Shown here piece after piece: positions 7,246 through 16,555 of a stretch of 18,118 bases of DNA; position 1 is the first letter of the stretch, and each line of letters begins with the position of its first letter. The translations under genes and the position numbers were made by a program. Source of the DNA: DASUFE01 sp036274675 (GTDB lineage: Bacteria; Pseudomonadota; Gammaproteobacteria; HTCC5015); assembly GCA_036274675.1 (NCBI GenBank), contig DASUFE010000055.1:1-18118 (forward strand), written 5' to 3'. The notes below the pieces were generated by a model. The model made no database searches. It saw only the letters and a list, made by a program, of their open reading frames with translations, and was not told where the DNA came from.

Positions 7246-7671
7246 TCAGCGCCAGCAACCCGCGGCCGCGGGCGCGGAAGTTTTCGAGCCCGTGGAATCG
7301 ATGGTCATGGTCTGGCATTCCTCGTCGTCCACCTGTCCCGCGGCGGCCGACGCCGTAATGGAGTAGCAACGGCGTATATCGCCGCAGGGGTCATCGGTGA
7401 TTTTGATTTGATAAAGTCCTTTCGGCGTCATGCCGTCGGCCGCGAAGCCCAGGTCCGCCGGATCGACGGTATAGGTCGAGTTTTTCGAGTAATAGCGTTC
7501 CTGCCGCGACGCCAGATCCTGCAGCGTGGCCAGGCCCTCGGTGCCGCGGGTGGTCTTCAGCATCTGATCCCGGTAGGTGGGATAGACGATGGCCGCCAGG
7601 ATGCCGACGATGGCGACGGTGATCATCAGTTCCAGCAGGGTGACACCGCGGTTGTTGTCAGGTCTGTTCAT
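7246..7671 (-). CDS. pilE: Type IV pilus minor pilin PilE
   Basis: A 141-residue prepilin-like protein. The leader MNRPDNNRG is cut by the prepilin peptidase before VTLLELMITVAIVGILAAIV; Val replaces Phe at mature position 1, and Glu5 is present. The helix continues into YPTYRDQMLKTTRGTEGLATLQDLASRQERYY, typical of PilE. The C-terminal part has four Cys (DPCGD, RCYSI, ECQTM, GCWR) and the usual ending CQTMTIDSTGSKT...CW. It sits in the inner membrane and pilus base as part of the minor-pilin priming complex. It follows pilY1 by 25 bases, matching the Pseudomonas order. A GGAG ribosome site lies about 9 bases before the ATG. Confidence 0.93.
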   Translation of the reverse strand: MNRPDNNRGVTLLELMITVAIVGILAAIVYPTYRDQMLKTTRGTEGLATLQDLASRQERYYSKNSTYTVDPADLGFAADGMTPKGLYQIKITDDPCGDIRRCYSITASAAAGQVDDEECQTMTIDSTGSKTSAPAAAGCWR

Positions 7672-7696
7672 GAGTATAAAGGCTCCGATAATTTAA

Positions 7697-10600
7697 TTAC
7701 TCCAGAATATACACCGGCAGCAGGGTGTCGCCCAAGTCCACATTGGTGGGGTCGGTCGTGCCGCCGCCCACGCTGACGTCCGACTGGCCTCTCTGTTGCA
7801 TCACGATAATATCCGAGGCAATCCCGTAGGACTCGTTCGTCTTGTACCGACCGAGATCGGTCACGTCGGTGCCGGTGCCGTTCAGCAGGTTCACGAAGTA
7901 GGTCCGGTTTGTGCCCAGCGTCACGCTGCAGGACGAGGCATCCGTCTTCAGGCCCGGTATATAAGTGTTGAAGGTGAACATCGGCGAAACTTCGGGTTCG
8001 GAAGAAATCAGGATCTTACCCTCGGTGATGCCTTTTTCACCCACGAATTTGGGCCCCGGCTCCCTGAAGTCGATATACCAGCCGGAGTCGTTGGAGGTGG
8101 CGTTCAGGCTGGAGTTCGCGCTCGTGATATTGTCGGTTACATCCACCAGGTCGTTTTGGGTAATGGTTTTGAAGGCAATGATATTCTTGTCGTCAGCACG
8201 ATCGACCCGGCCTGCCGACATACGGCCCAGGAAATAATCGCGCAGCACATACATGCGGTCGTGCACGTCCTCGCTCAGCGGGTCTTCGCGGTTACCGGTG
8301 TTGAACGCGACCGCGACATAAGTGCCGGCGGCGTAGGTCTTATCGCTGACCAGGGCGACATCCGGGCGGAACATGATGCGGCGCTGATCCGCCAGCACCG
8401 GGGTGGTGGTGCTGGTATTCGAAAGCGTAGCCAGCATGCCGACCTCGATATTCGTCTTGGAGCCGGCTTCAACAGGCCCCGTCAGGTCCACGCGCCACAT
8501 CTGGCCGCCCATGTCGCCGACGTACAGCCGATCGACGGCGCCATCGCCGTCCAGGTCGAGAAGGCGCACGTCCGAGGGAATCGAATAATTCATGCCGGTG
8601 ACCGTCGTCACGCCGCCGCCGGCGGTGCCGCTGGCGGACCAAATGACCGAACCGGTCTCGGCGTCGGCGATATAGATAGCGTTGCCCAGCTGGTTAGTGG
8701 TGCCGAAGGCGCTGTCATTGATGGGGTCGTAGCCGCCGCCGAAGATGATCACGTTATTCCTGAATGTTTTAGCACCATTGGTCATCAGGATACTGCTGAT
8801 ATAAGGTTTGGACCATGTTTGAGCGAGCCGCGAATAGCCTGCCGTGGAGTTATTGATCTTCCATAGCAGCTTGGGCGTGACGCCGCCCGTGGCCGCCGGA
8901 TCGGTCAATTCACTGGATGGCGTCACATTCAGGGCATAATAATTTTGTCCACCGCGGCGCTGACCGATAATAATTTTTACGAAATCACCAATACTGGGGT
9001 CAATCTTGCTGTCGCCATTGTCGTCGTTGACCCAGGCCACGGGCGAGCCGTCCATGCCGTAGAAGTGGTCGCCGTTGGGATTGTCGTGCAGCTCCTTCTG
9101 CATACCCAGCAGTTCCTGAGGAATAAACATCCACTCTTCCTTGCCGTTAGAGGTATTGATCATGCGCAGGCCGCCGTCGTTGGTGCCGACAAAGAGCTTG
9201 GTGATCGGTTTCTTACTGCTGGAAATGCCGTAGTTGACGGTCACCGCCGCGCTGTGCAGCGGGTCGCCAAAGGGCCAGCGCTGGTCGGTAGTGCCCCCGT
9301 CCGCGTCTTCGTCGTCGACGTCCTGGCCGCGGATCCACTGAATCAGCGTGTTGCGCTCGGTCGAACTGCCCGCGCCCAGCATGGTCGCCGTGACCGCGGT
9401 ATTGCCGGTGGTTAAAAGGTTCGAGGCATCGGCCAGATTACTGCTGGTTCCGGTGTGGGTGTAGACACGCCGCGTGCTGTAGTCGGGCACCTGCGCGCCT
9501 GCACCGCCCACTTTGATCTGAGGGCCGTCCTCGATATCATCCCAGGCGCTGACCGCGTTGGACGCGATCTGGCCGTTGTCGGCCGCCGCCTTGCCTTGGG
9601 AATCCAGCAGCTGGCCCGTGAAGCACGTGGCATCGGGCTGGCTCCCCTGTTCCGGGGTGCACAGGAAATATTTTTTAATGTTACCGGACCAGGAAGCGCT
9701 CCGCTCCGGCTCGAACAGGGAGATATAGATCTCATTGCTGTTGAACAGGCGGTTGAAGGCGCTGATGGTCAGCGTCGGCGCGGTGAAAGTGGTCGGCTGC
9801 GACAGGATGTTGCCGAGGAAAGTCTCAAAGGCGGCCACCAGTTCCGCCGAGCTGCTCGCGACTTTGTATTCGCCGCCGCCGCTCGGCCCCAGTTTCTGCA
9901 GAAACTGGGTGCTGATGGTGAAACCGATGCTGAAGGTTTTGATAGTCTGTTCGCCCTCCATGTCCGTGCGCTGGTCGAAGCGGTGGGCGTATTCCGCCAG
10001 CTTGAGGGCGCAGTCCGCGCCGTCGCCGCCCAGGATATTGGGATCGCAGGTTCTGAGTTTCGAGTCCGGAGAGCTCGCCAGCAGGCTGAGGATGCCGTCT
10101 CCGCTGTAATAGCCATTCTGGAAGCCGTCCGAAAGCACCACGATATAGTTCGACTGGCAGGGGTCCAGAATCGGAGATTTGTATACGGGACCGTTCTTGA
10201 CGATTTCATACACGCAATCCGAATCGTTCAGGTTGATATTACTGCAGCCGCTCGGCTGAACCAGTACGCCTCCCTGATAAGACGCCGCATGGCTGACCCG
10301 CCCGTAACGGTCGTTGTAGGTCTGGCCGCCGCGCAAATTCCCCCAGTAAACGGGCATGCCGCGGAAGTAGCGTATGGCCTCCATAAACACGTTTACGGTC
10401 GGCGTGCCCGAGACGGTCTTGAGGTCCTGAACTTCCTGGACCAGGCGTTGGCGCACGGTCTGGGTGCTGACCGAAGGTATACCCGCCAGATTCTGCTTCA
10501 GGCTGACCACCAGGCGCGGCGCCTGGGCCGCGTTGCCGTCGAAGGAAGCGGCAACGCGGGTCTCGCTGCTGCTGCCGCTGATCAATATGCTCAGATTATT

Positions 10601-12616
10601 GCCGGAGACCCAGCCCGCCTGGTTGACGATTTCCTGAATAATGGCGCCTATATCGGGCGTGCTGATCACCTGATTGTCGGTGTTCCAGTCGGCCGGAGTC
10701 CAGCTGACCGAGGCCGTGGTCGATGCGTTGTTGATGCGGTTGGAAATATTCTTGTTGCCGTTGCCGGCCGAGAATGCCGGCGAGTCCGCGACCTTGTGGC
10801 CGCGAATGATCACGGTGTCGCTGCCGCTGGAAGTGTCGTCAGCCGTAAAATCCACGTGCGCGTTCAATATCTTCGCGCCCTGTGGAATCGGCAGGCTGTT
10901 GAAGCGCACGCCCACATACTGGTTATTTTTGGATTCGCGTATCAGCTCCAGGCTGTTGCTGGTGGTGGTTGTGGTGTTGTTGCTGACCCGCTCCTCGGCG
11001 TCGTCGTTCGAGCTGCTGACGCGCGCCGTAACTTCGTTGATAATGCAGCCCGTATTGGGAGAGCTGATGTTCTTGGTATCGGTGTCGAATTCGATGCGCA
11101 GGCCCGGGGCGTCGACGAAGGCGTTTGCGCCGTCGATACTTTTGATCAGACGCGTGCTGCTGCTCGCGGGCTCGATAATCAGGCTCATATTCTGGCCGCC
11201 GCACCAGTCGGAGCGGTTGACGATTTCCTGTATCACATCCGTTATATCCGGTGTTGCGTAGCGCTGGTTGGCCAGCCAGGTATCGGTGCTGTCCAGCGTC
11301 CAGACCACGCCGTTGCTGGTGACCGGGCGGCTGCTGATGTTTTTGTCCGTCGCGGTGAAAGTCGCCGAATCGGCGACGCTCTCGCCGCGGATAACGAAGC
11401 GGGACGATTCCGATGAAGTCGCGGCCGCGGTGAAATCCAGGTAGGCACGGCGGATTTGCGCGCCCTGCGGGATGCGTACGTCAGTGAAACGCAGGCCGAT
11501 GCTTTTTTGGATGCGCGTCGTATCCATGGTGTAGCTGATTTGCAGCTTCGGCGCCTTGCTGCTGCTGTCATGGTAGGATTCGAAATCGCGGAAACCCGAG
11601 GTGGTTTTCAGAAAGAGGGTAATGTTGTTGCCGGAGGCCCAGCCCGAGCGGTTGACGATTTCCTGGATGATCAGGCTCAAATTGGGCGAAGTCACGGTCT
11701 GGTTGGCTTCCGCGGCCGGCACGTTGATCCAGGGCTGCGAGGCCAGGGTCTTGCTGCGAGTGGTCAAGGTGTAGTTGCCGCTGGCGAAGGAACTGGAGGA
11801 GTTCGCCGCTTCGCCAAGTATTTCAAGATTGGTCGAGGAGTATTCATCATCGGCGCCGTAGGAGCTGTTGCTGCCGTCCGGATCGATGGTCATTGTCAGA
11901 TGGGCGCTGATGATCGAGGCGCCAGCCGGTATGTTCACGCTTTTGAAGCGCATGCCTATAAGGTTCGAGGTATACGCATCCAGGCTGGTCGCGTTGTTGG
12001 TTGTGGTGCTGTTGGTGGAGGTCATGGCGCCGGTTGGCAGATATTCCTCCACATCGTCTGAATCGGCCGCCACGCTGACCGTGACCGTGGTCGGGCTCGC
12101 CGAACCGATGCTCTCGGTCACATGCAGATAGGGATCGTTGACCTTTACAAGCCCCGGATTGATCAGAGTATTGACGTTCTCCTCGGCGTCGTCCGAAGAC
12201 TGCGTGACGTATCTGTTGACGTTGAAACCTCCCGCTTCGATCAGGTCGGCGCTGGCGTCGATGAAGCCGATGGGATAGCGCACGGGCCCGCCTTCGCTGT
12301 TGAAGGTCATCAGGCCGACGTTGACGTTATTGACGCTGTTGAGCAGGTTGACCAGGGCCGTTTTCATGACGTCGAGGCGGCTCTTGTTGGGGGCATCCGC
12401 GATATCCTTGGTGTCCATACTGCCCGAGGTATCGATTATAAACAGGATATTCGGCCGCACATTCGCGTCGCTGACCTGGGCCCTGCCCAGGAACACGTCG
12501 GTGTCGTCGGCCTGCGCAATCGGCGATGACAGCGCGCTCAGGGCCGCAATGGCCGCCGCGGCGCAGGCATGAAGGGCTTTGCGTATTGCCTTGGGATATC
12601 TGCTTTGCGTGTCCAT
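7697..12616 (-). CDS. pilY1: Type IV pilus tip adhesin / assembly factor PilY1 with an inserted triple repeat
   Basis: A 1639-residue protein from the chosen ATG. The signal peptide (1-36) ends SSPIAQA. A von Willebrand A region starts at about 55, with the MIDAS motif DTSGS at 62-66. About residues 140-705 are occupied by three related beta-rich repeats (shared motifs: RF-x-IP-GA-I-A-LDFTA and IIQEIVNRS-W-GNN-SLxI). The vWA-like part then resumes (NYIVVLSDGFQNG, TIKTFSIGF). The C-terminal half is the PilY1 propeller, with KLFVGTNDGGLRMI and a calcium-type loop DLDGDGAVD near residue 1350. PilY1 sits at the pilus tip, aids extension and binds surfaces. The start at 12616 has an AAGGTGA ribosome site and gives a clean signal peptide. 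An ATG at 12658, overlapping the pilX stop as ATGA, would add 14 residues. Confidence 0.94.
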   Translation of the reverse strand: MDTQSRYPKAIRKALHACAAAAIAALSALSSPIAQADDTDVFLGRAQVSDANVRPNILFIIDTSGSMDTKDIADAPNKSRLDVMKTALVNLLNSVNNVNVGLMTFNSEGGPVRYPIGFIDASADLIEAGGFNVNRYVTQSSDDAEENVNTLINPGLVKVNDPYLHVTESIGSASPTTVTVSVAADSDDVEEYLPTGAMTSTNSTTTNNATSLDAYTSNLIGMRFKSVNIPAGASIISAHLTMTIDPDGSNSSYGADDEYSSTNLEILGEAANSSSSFASGNYTLTTRSKTLASQPWINVPAAEANQTVTSPNLSLIIQEIVNRSGWASGNNITLFLKTTSGFRDFESYHDSSSKAPKLQISYTMDTTRIQKSIGLRFTDVRIPQGAQIRRAYLDFTAAATSSESSRFVIRGESVADSATFTATDKNISSRPVTSNGVVWTLDSTDTWLANQRYATPDITDVIQEIVNRSDWCGGQNMSLIIEPASSSTRLIKSIDGANAFVDAPGLRIEFDTDTKNISSPNTGCIINEVTARVSSSNDDAEERVSNNTTTTTSNSLELIRESKNNQYVGVRFNSLPIPQGAKILNAHVDFTADDTSSGSDTVIIRGHKVADSPAFSAGNGNKNISNRINNASTTASVSWTPADWNTDNQVISTPDIGAIIQEIVNQAGWVSGNNLSILISGSSSETRVAASFDGNAAQAPRLVVSLKQNLAGIPSVSTQTVRQRLVQEVQDLKTVSGTPTVNVFMEAIRYFRGMPVYWGNLRGGQTYNDRYGRVSHAASYQGGVLVQPSGCSNINLNDSDCVYEIVKNGPVYKSPILDPCQSNYIVVLSDGFQNGYYSGDGILSLLASSPDSKLRTCDPNILGGDGADCALKLAEYAHRFDQRTDMEGEQTIKTFSIGFTISTQFLQKLGPSGGGEYKVASSSAELVAAFETFLGNILSQPTTFTAPTLTISAFNRLFNSNEIYISLFEPERSASWSGNIKKYFLCTPEQGSQPDATCFTGQLLDSQGKAAADNGQIASNAVSAWDDIEDGPQIKVGGAGAQVPDYSTRRVYTHTGTSSNLADASNLLTTGNTAVTATMLGAGSSTERNTLIQWIRGQDVDDEDADGGTTDQRWPFGDPLHSAAVTVNYGISSSKKPITKLFVGTNDGGLRMINTSNGKEEWMFIPQELLGMQKELHDNPNGDHFYGMDGSPVAWVNDDNGDSKIDPSIGDFVKIIIGQRRGGQNYYALNVTPSSELTDPAATGGVTPKLLWKINNSTAGYSRLAQTWSKPYISSILMTNGAKTFRNNVIIFGGGYDPINDSAFGTTNQLGNAIYIADAETGSVIWSASGTAGGGVTTVTGMNYSIPSDVRLLDLDGDGAVDRLYVGDMGGQMWRVDLTGPVEAGSKTNIEVGMLATLSNTSTTTPVLADQRRIMFRPDVALVSDKTYAAGTYVAVAFNTGNREDPLSEDVHDRMYVLRDYFLGRMSAGRVDRADDKNIIAFKTITQNDLVDVTDNITSANSSLNATSNDSGWYIDFREPGPKFVGEKGITEGKILISSEPEVSPMFTFNTYIPGLKTDASSCSVTLGTNRTYFVNLLNGTGTDVTDLGRYKTNESYGIASDIIVMQQRGQSDVSVGGGTTDPTNVDLGDTLLPVYILE

Positions 12617-12620
12617 AAGG

Positions 12621-12628
12621 GTCACCTT
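12621..12628 (-). promoter_or_regulatory. Ribosome binding site favouring the internal pilY1 start
   Basis: AAGGTGAC on the minus strand lies 4 bases before the ATG at 12616. The upstream ATG at 12658 has no comparable site but could be used by translational coupling with pilX. Confidence 0.6.
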
Positions 12629-12654
12629 AAATCTTAAAGTGAATCGGTATAAAT

Positions 12655-13191
12655 TCATTGCGATACCATGGTCGGGCCGACGAAGACAAAGCCGGTACGG
12701 GCGCTGTCCGCGGTGGTGCCCGCCTTGGTAGTCGCGGAAACGGTAATCTGAAATATGGGGACTCCGCCGTTGGGACTTACACCGCTGGTATTTACGGTAC
12801 TTCCGCTCCCTACATGCGTGGCCTTCAGGTTGATTTTCCGTACATTCACAATGGCCGTCGATTCCCGATAGCGGATTTCCCCGGTTCCCGAATCCATTCC
12901 CAGCTCCGGCGCGATTTCCAGCAGATCCGGGAAAACAGCTACGCTGACGCCGGGCTCATTCGGGGACGGCAACATATTATCGTCCTTGCCCAGAGAAAGG
13001 GTCGCCGACTCCGCGAAGTAGCGGGCTCTGTAGCGGTCCTCGGTATTGAAAGCCATCTTTTCCTCCAGGGTAGTCATGTTCATGACCGTGATGCCGAGGA
13101 TGGTCAGAATCAGCATGATCATCAGTGAGGCGACCAAGGCTATGCCCCTCTGGTAATGTGCTCGCGGAGATAAGTGACGCATCTTGAGCAT
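12655..13191 (-). CDS. pilX: Type IV pilus minor pilin PilX
   Basis: A 178-residue prepilin-like protein. The leader ends in YQRG, followed by IALVASLMIMLILTILGITV, a membrane helix of PilX type that lacks the usual Glu5. The next part (MNMTTLEEKMAFN, RYFAESA) matches the early PilX helix. The C-terminal half is beta-rich with no clear motif. PilX joins PilV, PilW and the FimU/FimT protein to prime pilus assembly and to place PilY1 at the tip. A very strong ribosome site (AGGAGGAG) lies just before the ATG and extends from the pilW stop 12 bases upstream. Its stop codon overlaps an ATG in the pilY1 frame. Confidence 0.9.
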   Translation of the reverse strand: MLKMRHLSPRAHYQRGIALVASLMIMLILTILGITVMNMTTLEEKMAFNTEDRYRARYFAESATLSLGKDDNMLPSPNEPGVSVAVFPDLLEIAPELGMDSGTGEIRYRESTAIVNVRKINLKATHVGSGSTVNTSGVSPNGGVPIFQITVSATTKAGTTADSARTGFVFVGPTMVSQ

Positions 13192-13203
13192 GTTCTCCTC
13201 CTC

Positions 13204-14424
13204 CTACTCCTTCACCACCGGAGCATCTCCCTCCGAAGCCAGCCGGGCCTGCATGTTGCGCAACAGCACGGTCGAGGTCACCAGCTTGCGCATGCGCCGG
13301 TCGCCCGGAGCCTGCCAGTCGTCCCCTGCATTATCGGGAGTGCCGTTGATGTCGTACATTTTGTCGTCTTTGTCGGCGCCGTATTCGTCCACTGTGGCGA
13401 TAAGCATGGTGATTCTCACGGCAACCACGTAATTCCATTTTTCAACCTTGTCGGCGGTCCTGTAGTCGTCGGGAACGCCATCGAAGGTTTCCAGTGGATC
13501 GGTGGCGTCGACGCCGTAGAGGATCTGCATATTCTCGATGCCCTCGACCAGTTCCTGCTTGTCGATGCCTGCGCCGGTATAGTATTGACGCCATAGCGAG
13601 GGGCGCTCGGTTTCATTGCTGATGTAATAGCGTGTTGCATCTACAGCCGCGACAAAGGTCTTTGCCTGGTTTCCCAGCGCATCCGGGTTCTTAAGATAGG
13701 AGGAATTCTGGAGGTAAGTGCGTCTCAATGAGGCGGTGAGATTACCCGGGTTGCCGTCTTTATGTTGAATCGTGTTTGCAGTGCTGTCGGTTACCTGAAA
13801 AATATCCGTGCCCTCACAGTCATAGATGGCGGCAATCTCCCCCGCGTTTACCGGCACGGCGGTGACCTCGATGGGATCGTCTAGCTCTTTCATGTCCTTC
13901 GTAATGGGAACGCCGCGGTTACGCAGGCGCCGGATCAGGATCGCGTCAGTACCCTTCAGGATAAAGCCGTCGATACTCGCCGGGTCGGGGTCGGCAGCAT
14001 TGGAAGCGCCCCAGGTTCCGGGAGCGCTGTCCTCCCAGCCGTCGAGATAGTTGGATTTATCTGTCAGACTGCCTAAATCCAGCAGGCTGCCGGCCTCTAT
14101 ACCGGTCAGATTGCTGTATATCTTGAGGGCCTTGGCATTTCCACCTTTTCCATCCCTTGCGGTGTCTCTATCATCCTGTGTATTGTTGCGCGCGCAGCCC
14201 ATGAAGCCGGCCATGCGCAGATCGGTGCTGATCAGGTCGAGCGCGAAGCGCGCGTTCTCCTGCAGGCGGCCGAAGTCGTCGTTTTCACGATAGTTGCGCT
14301 GGTTCTGCACCAGCACGCTGATGGCGCCGCCCAGGATCACCAGGCTGATGACCATGGCCACCATGATTTCCACCAGCGTGAAACCCTGCGTACGGTGTTT
14401 ATTCATGCAGGACCGGTTGCTCAT
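13204..14424 (-). CDS. pilW: Type IV pilus minor pilin PilW
   Basis: A 406-residue prepilin-like protein, long as PilW proteins usually are. The leader ends TQG, then FTLVEIMVAMVISLVILGG with Phe1 and Glu5 of a canonical class III signal. The helix continues to RENDDFGRLQENARFALDLISTDLRMAGFMGC, a conserved PilW stretch. The large beta-rich head ends in a segment containing RRMRKLVTSTVLLRN, also typical. The ATG at 14424 overlaps the pilV stop as ATGA, which suggests translational coupling; a second Met six codons further is an alternative start. Confidence 0.92.
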   Translation of the reverse strand: MSNRSCMNKHRTQGFTLVEIMVAMVISLVILGGAISVLVQNQRNYRENDDFGRLQENARFALDLISTDLRMAGFMGCARNNTQDDRDTARDGKGGNAKALKIYSNLTGIEAGSLLDLGSLTDKSNYLDGWEDSAPGTWGASNAADPDPASIDGFILKGTDAILIRRLRNRGVPITKDMKELDDPIEVTAVPVNAGEIAAIYDCEGTDIFQVTDSTANTIQHKDGNPGNLTASLRRTYLQNSSYLKNPDALGNQAKTFVAAVDATRYYISNETERPSLWRQYYTGAGIDKQELVEGIENMQILYGVDATDPLETFDGVPDDYRTADKVEKWNYVVAVRITMLIATVDEYGADKDDKMYDINGTPDNAGDDWQAPGDRRMRKLVTSTVLLRNMQARLASEGDAPVVKE

Positions 14425-14912
14425 TGCGTACCCACCATATAATTCCAGTCGATGGATTCCGTGACTCCGGTGTCGCGGTCTTCCCAGGAAATCCGGACGG
14501 TGACGAAACCGTTACCCTTGCTGATGATTTCGCCTTCTCCACCCGGCAACTGGCTCTGGAGACTGTGCTGCCAGCAGGCGAGTTCGTTGGCAATGCCGGC
14601 CTCCGCGGGATCGCAGCTGGCTGCCGCGGCCGTCGAGGCATATAAGTCAACGACGTCTTGGCGGTCAAGGGTTGCTTTTTCGCTGATGGAACGGCTTCTC
14701 CTGGCGGTATTCATGCGGATCTTGTCGATGATCTCGCCCGCCGCCAGCGTAGTGACGGAGCGCTGGAGCGACTCGCCGCTGAGGCGCGTGCTCGTGCTCT
14801 GCAGGCCGGCCATGCCCAGCAGGCCGATCGACAGCACCAGCAGGGCGATTACCGCTTCCAGCATGGAGAAGCCGGCGTTGCGGACGATTGGTTTGGTGTG
14901 AAGTCTGTTCAT
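14421..14912 (-). CDS. pilV: Type IV pilus minor pilin PilV
   Basis: A 163-residue prepilin-like protein. The leader ends NAG, then FSMLEAVIALLVLSIGLLGMAGLQ with Phe1 and Glu5, the standard PilV start. The following TLAAGEIIDKIRMN also fits the family. The soluble part carries Cys in ASCDPAE and LACWQHS and a late strand FVTVRISWED, common to PilV. It is the second gene of the minor-pilin cluster, 13 bases after the fimU-like gene, and it overlaps pilW. The ribosome site is weak, so expression may depend on coupling. Confidence 0.91.
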   Translation of the reverse strand: MNRLHTKPIVRNAGFSMLEAVIALLVLSIGLLGMAGLQSTSTRLSGESLQRSVTTLAAGEIIDKIRMNTARRSRSISEKATLDRQDVVDLYASTAAAASCDPAEAGIANELACWQHSLQSQLPGGEGEIISKGNGFVTVRISWEDRDTGVTESIDWNYMVGTQ

Positions 14913-14925
14913 GGGCTCAGCAATC

Positions 14926-15402
14926 TCAGGGGCAAACGTATTCCCGATCCAGTTGCGGCCGGCCGGTGGCGGAGAGCGAAATCTGGCGCCCTCTCATGCC
15001 GCTGTGGCAGACCGACATGACGACGCCGGCCGCCTCGCCGAGCAGCAGGCCGCGGCCGTCGAACCGCAGTGACGCCACGGCCGGAACCCCGGCTACATCC
15101 ACCGTATTGGCAGGCGCGTCGAAAGTCCGGATTATGCTGTTGTCGTTGTCATTGATAACCTGCCAGCCGTTATCCCAGTTACCGCCGATGGCGTCGACGC
15201 GGATGATAAGCGCGCGTTTGACCGCCTCGGAGCGGGCGAAGGCCATGGCGGTGATGAAATTATTGGTGGCCGTGGTGATCTGACTGCTGAGGAGCATCTC
15301 GCGGAAAGAGGGGGCCGCCAGGCTGCCGAGAATGGCGACCACAGCCAGGCCGATCATCAGTTCGAGCAGGGTAACACCGGATTGGGTGCGGGGTATTTTC
15401 AT
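14926..15402 (-). CDS. fimU: GspH/FimT-family minor pilin (FimU/FimT)
   Basis: A 158-residue prepilin-like protein. The leader ends QSG, then VTLLELMIGLAVVAILGSLAAPSFREML, with Val at position 1 and Glu5. NNFITAMAFARSEAVKRA is the GspH/FimT hallmark after the helix. The C-terminus is a beta domain with two Cys (VCHSG, YVCP). By gene order (before pilV, pilW, pilX, pilY1, pilE) it corresponds to FimU of Pseudomonas; sequence alone cannot separate FimU from FimT. A ribosome site AGGGG (15406-15410) lies 3 bases before the ATG. It begins 135 bases after ispH; a hairpin GGGCT-CTCAA-AGCCC lies in that gap, and the pilin genes may have their own promoter there, though I see no clear one. Confidence 0.88.
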   Translation of the reverse strand: MKIPRTQSGVTLLELMIGLAVVAILGSLAAPSFREMLLSSQITTATNNFITAMAFARSEAVKRALIIRVDAIGGNWDNGWQVINDNDNSIIRTFDAPANTVDVAGVPAVASLRFDGRGLLLGEAAGVVMSVCHSGMRGRQISLSATGRPQLDREYVCP

Positions 15403-15537
15403 AATCCCCTAAATACACTATCCAGCCGGGCTTTGAGAGCCCAATTTGGATCAGAGGCCGGTACGGGCCGATGGGTGGGAATGGGCCGGTTTTTCGCGGT
15501 TTATTTAGCCGACGGACGGGGCTTTGCGGGAGAAACT

Positions 15538-16494
15538 TCAGCTTTTTCCCGCTGCCGTTTTCAGCAGCTTGGGCAGCGAGAAAGTGATGTTTTCGGGGCG
15601 CCCCCGCACCTCTTCGACCGCATAGGCGCCGTGCTGCTGCAGGCGCGCTATGACCTGCTGCACCAGTATTTCAGGAGCGGAGGCGCCGGCGGTGACGCCG
15701 ATGGCCTGCTTGCCGGTGAGCCAGGCCGAGTCGATTTGCTCGGGGCCGTCGATCAGATAGGCGTCGATATTGCGCAGGGCCGCTATTTCCTTGAGGCGGT
15801 TGGAATTCGAGCTGTTGCGGGAGCCCACCACCAGCATCAGGTCGCAGTCCTGCACCAGCGATTTGACGGCATCCTGGCGGTTCTGGGTGGCATAGCAGAT
15901 ATCGTCTTTTTTCGGCCCGATGATTTTGGGGAATCGCGCGGTCAGGATATCAATGATCTGCCGGGTATCGTCGACGGACAGGGTAGTCTGTGTGACGAAG
16001 GCCAGGCGCTCGGGGTTGCGCACTTCGAGCGTGCGCGCCTGTTCAGCGCTTTCCACCAGGTACATCTCGCCGCGGCCGTCGCTCTGGCGCCGGTATTGGC
16101 CCATGGTGCCTTCCACTTCGGGATGACCGGCATGACCGATCAGGATCACCTCCCGGTCCTCCCGGCCATAACGCATGACCTCCATATGCACTTTGGTGAC
16201 CAGAGGGCAGGTCGCGTCGAATACCTGCAACTGCCGCCGGGAGGCCTCTTCGCGCACCGCGAGCGAAACCCCGTGGGCGCTGAAAATCACGGTGGCTCCA
16301 TCAGGCACCTGATGCAGCTCTTCTACGAAAACAGCGCCCTTTTCCTTGAGGCCGTCCACCACGTAACGGTTGTGCACGACTTCATGACGCACATAGATGG
16401 GGGCGCCAAAAATCTCGAGCGCGCGTTCCACGATTTCGATGGCGCGGTCGACGCCTGCACAGAAACCGCGGGGATTGGCCAGGAGAATACGCAT
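15538..16494 (-). CDS. ispH: 4-hydroxy-3-methylbut-2-enyl diphosphate reductase IspH (LytB)
   Basis: A 318-residue cytosolic iron-sulfur enzyme for the last step of the MEP isoprenoid pathway, making IPP and DMAPP from HMBPP. The three cluster-binding cysteines are visible: C12 in RGFCAGVDRA, C96 in FDATCPLVT and C200 in DDICYATQNRQ. E126 in GHAGHPEVEGT is the proton-relay Glu, and VVGSRNSSNSNRL is the usual substrate-binding stretch. Length matches the family. I chose the ATG at 16494 because it gives the normal N-terminus MRILLANPRG; a TTG one codon upstream is less likely. No clear ribosome site is seen. It lies 61 bases after lspA; the fkpB gene often found between them is absent. Confidence 0.96.
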   Translation of the reverse strand: MRILLANPRGFCAGVDRAIEIVERALEIFGAPIYVRHEVVHNRYVVDGLKEKGAVFVEELHQVPDGATVIFSAHGVSLAVREEASRRQLQVFDATCPLVTKVHMEVMRYGREDREVILIGHAGHPEVEGTMGQYRRQSDGRGEMYLVESAEQARTLEVRNPERLAFVTQTTLSVDDTRQIIDILTARFPKIIGPKKDDICYATQNRQDAVKSLVQDCDLMLVVGSRNSSNSNRLKEIAALRNIDAYLIDGPEQIDSAWLTGKQAIGVTAGASAPEILVQQVIARLQQHGAYAVEEVRGRPENITFSLPKLLKTAAGKS

Positions 16495-16555
16495 CAATCA
16501 ATAATCAGTGATCGGTGAACCGTGGTCAATGAGATTATCCTTGATGGCCGATCGT

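Noticed and set aside
9455..11416. A 653-codon plus-strand open frame opposite pilY1
   Set aside because: It mirrors the PilY1 coding frame on the other strand. It has no signal peptide, no domain and no ribosome site, and pilY1 fits the operon.
15403..15537. Terminator or promoter between ispH and the fimU-like gene
   Set aside because: A small hairpin and GC-rich inverted segments are present, but there is no T-run and no convincing promoter motif, so nothing is called.
15382..16518. A 378-codon plus-strand open frame covering ispH
   Set aside because: It is the shadow of ispH, whose cysteines and motifs are all present on the minus strand.
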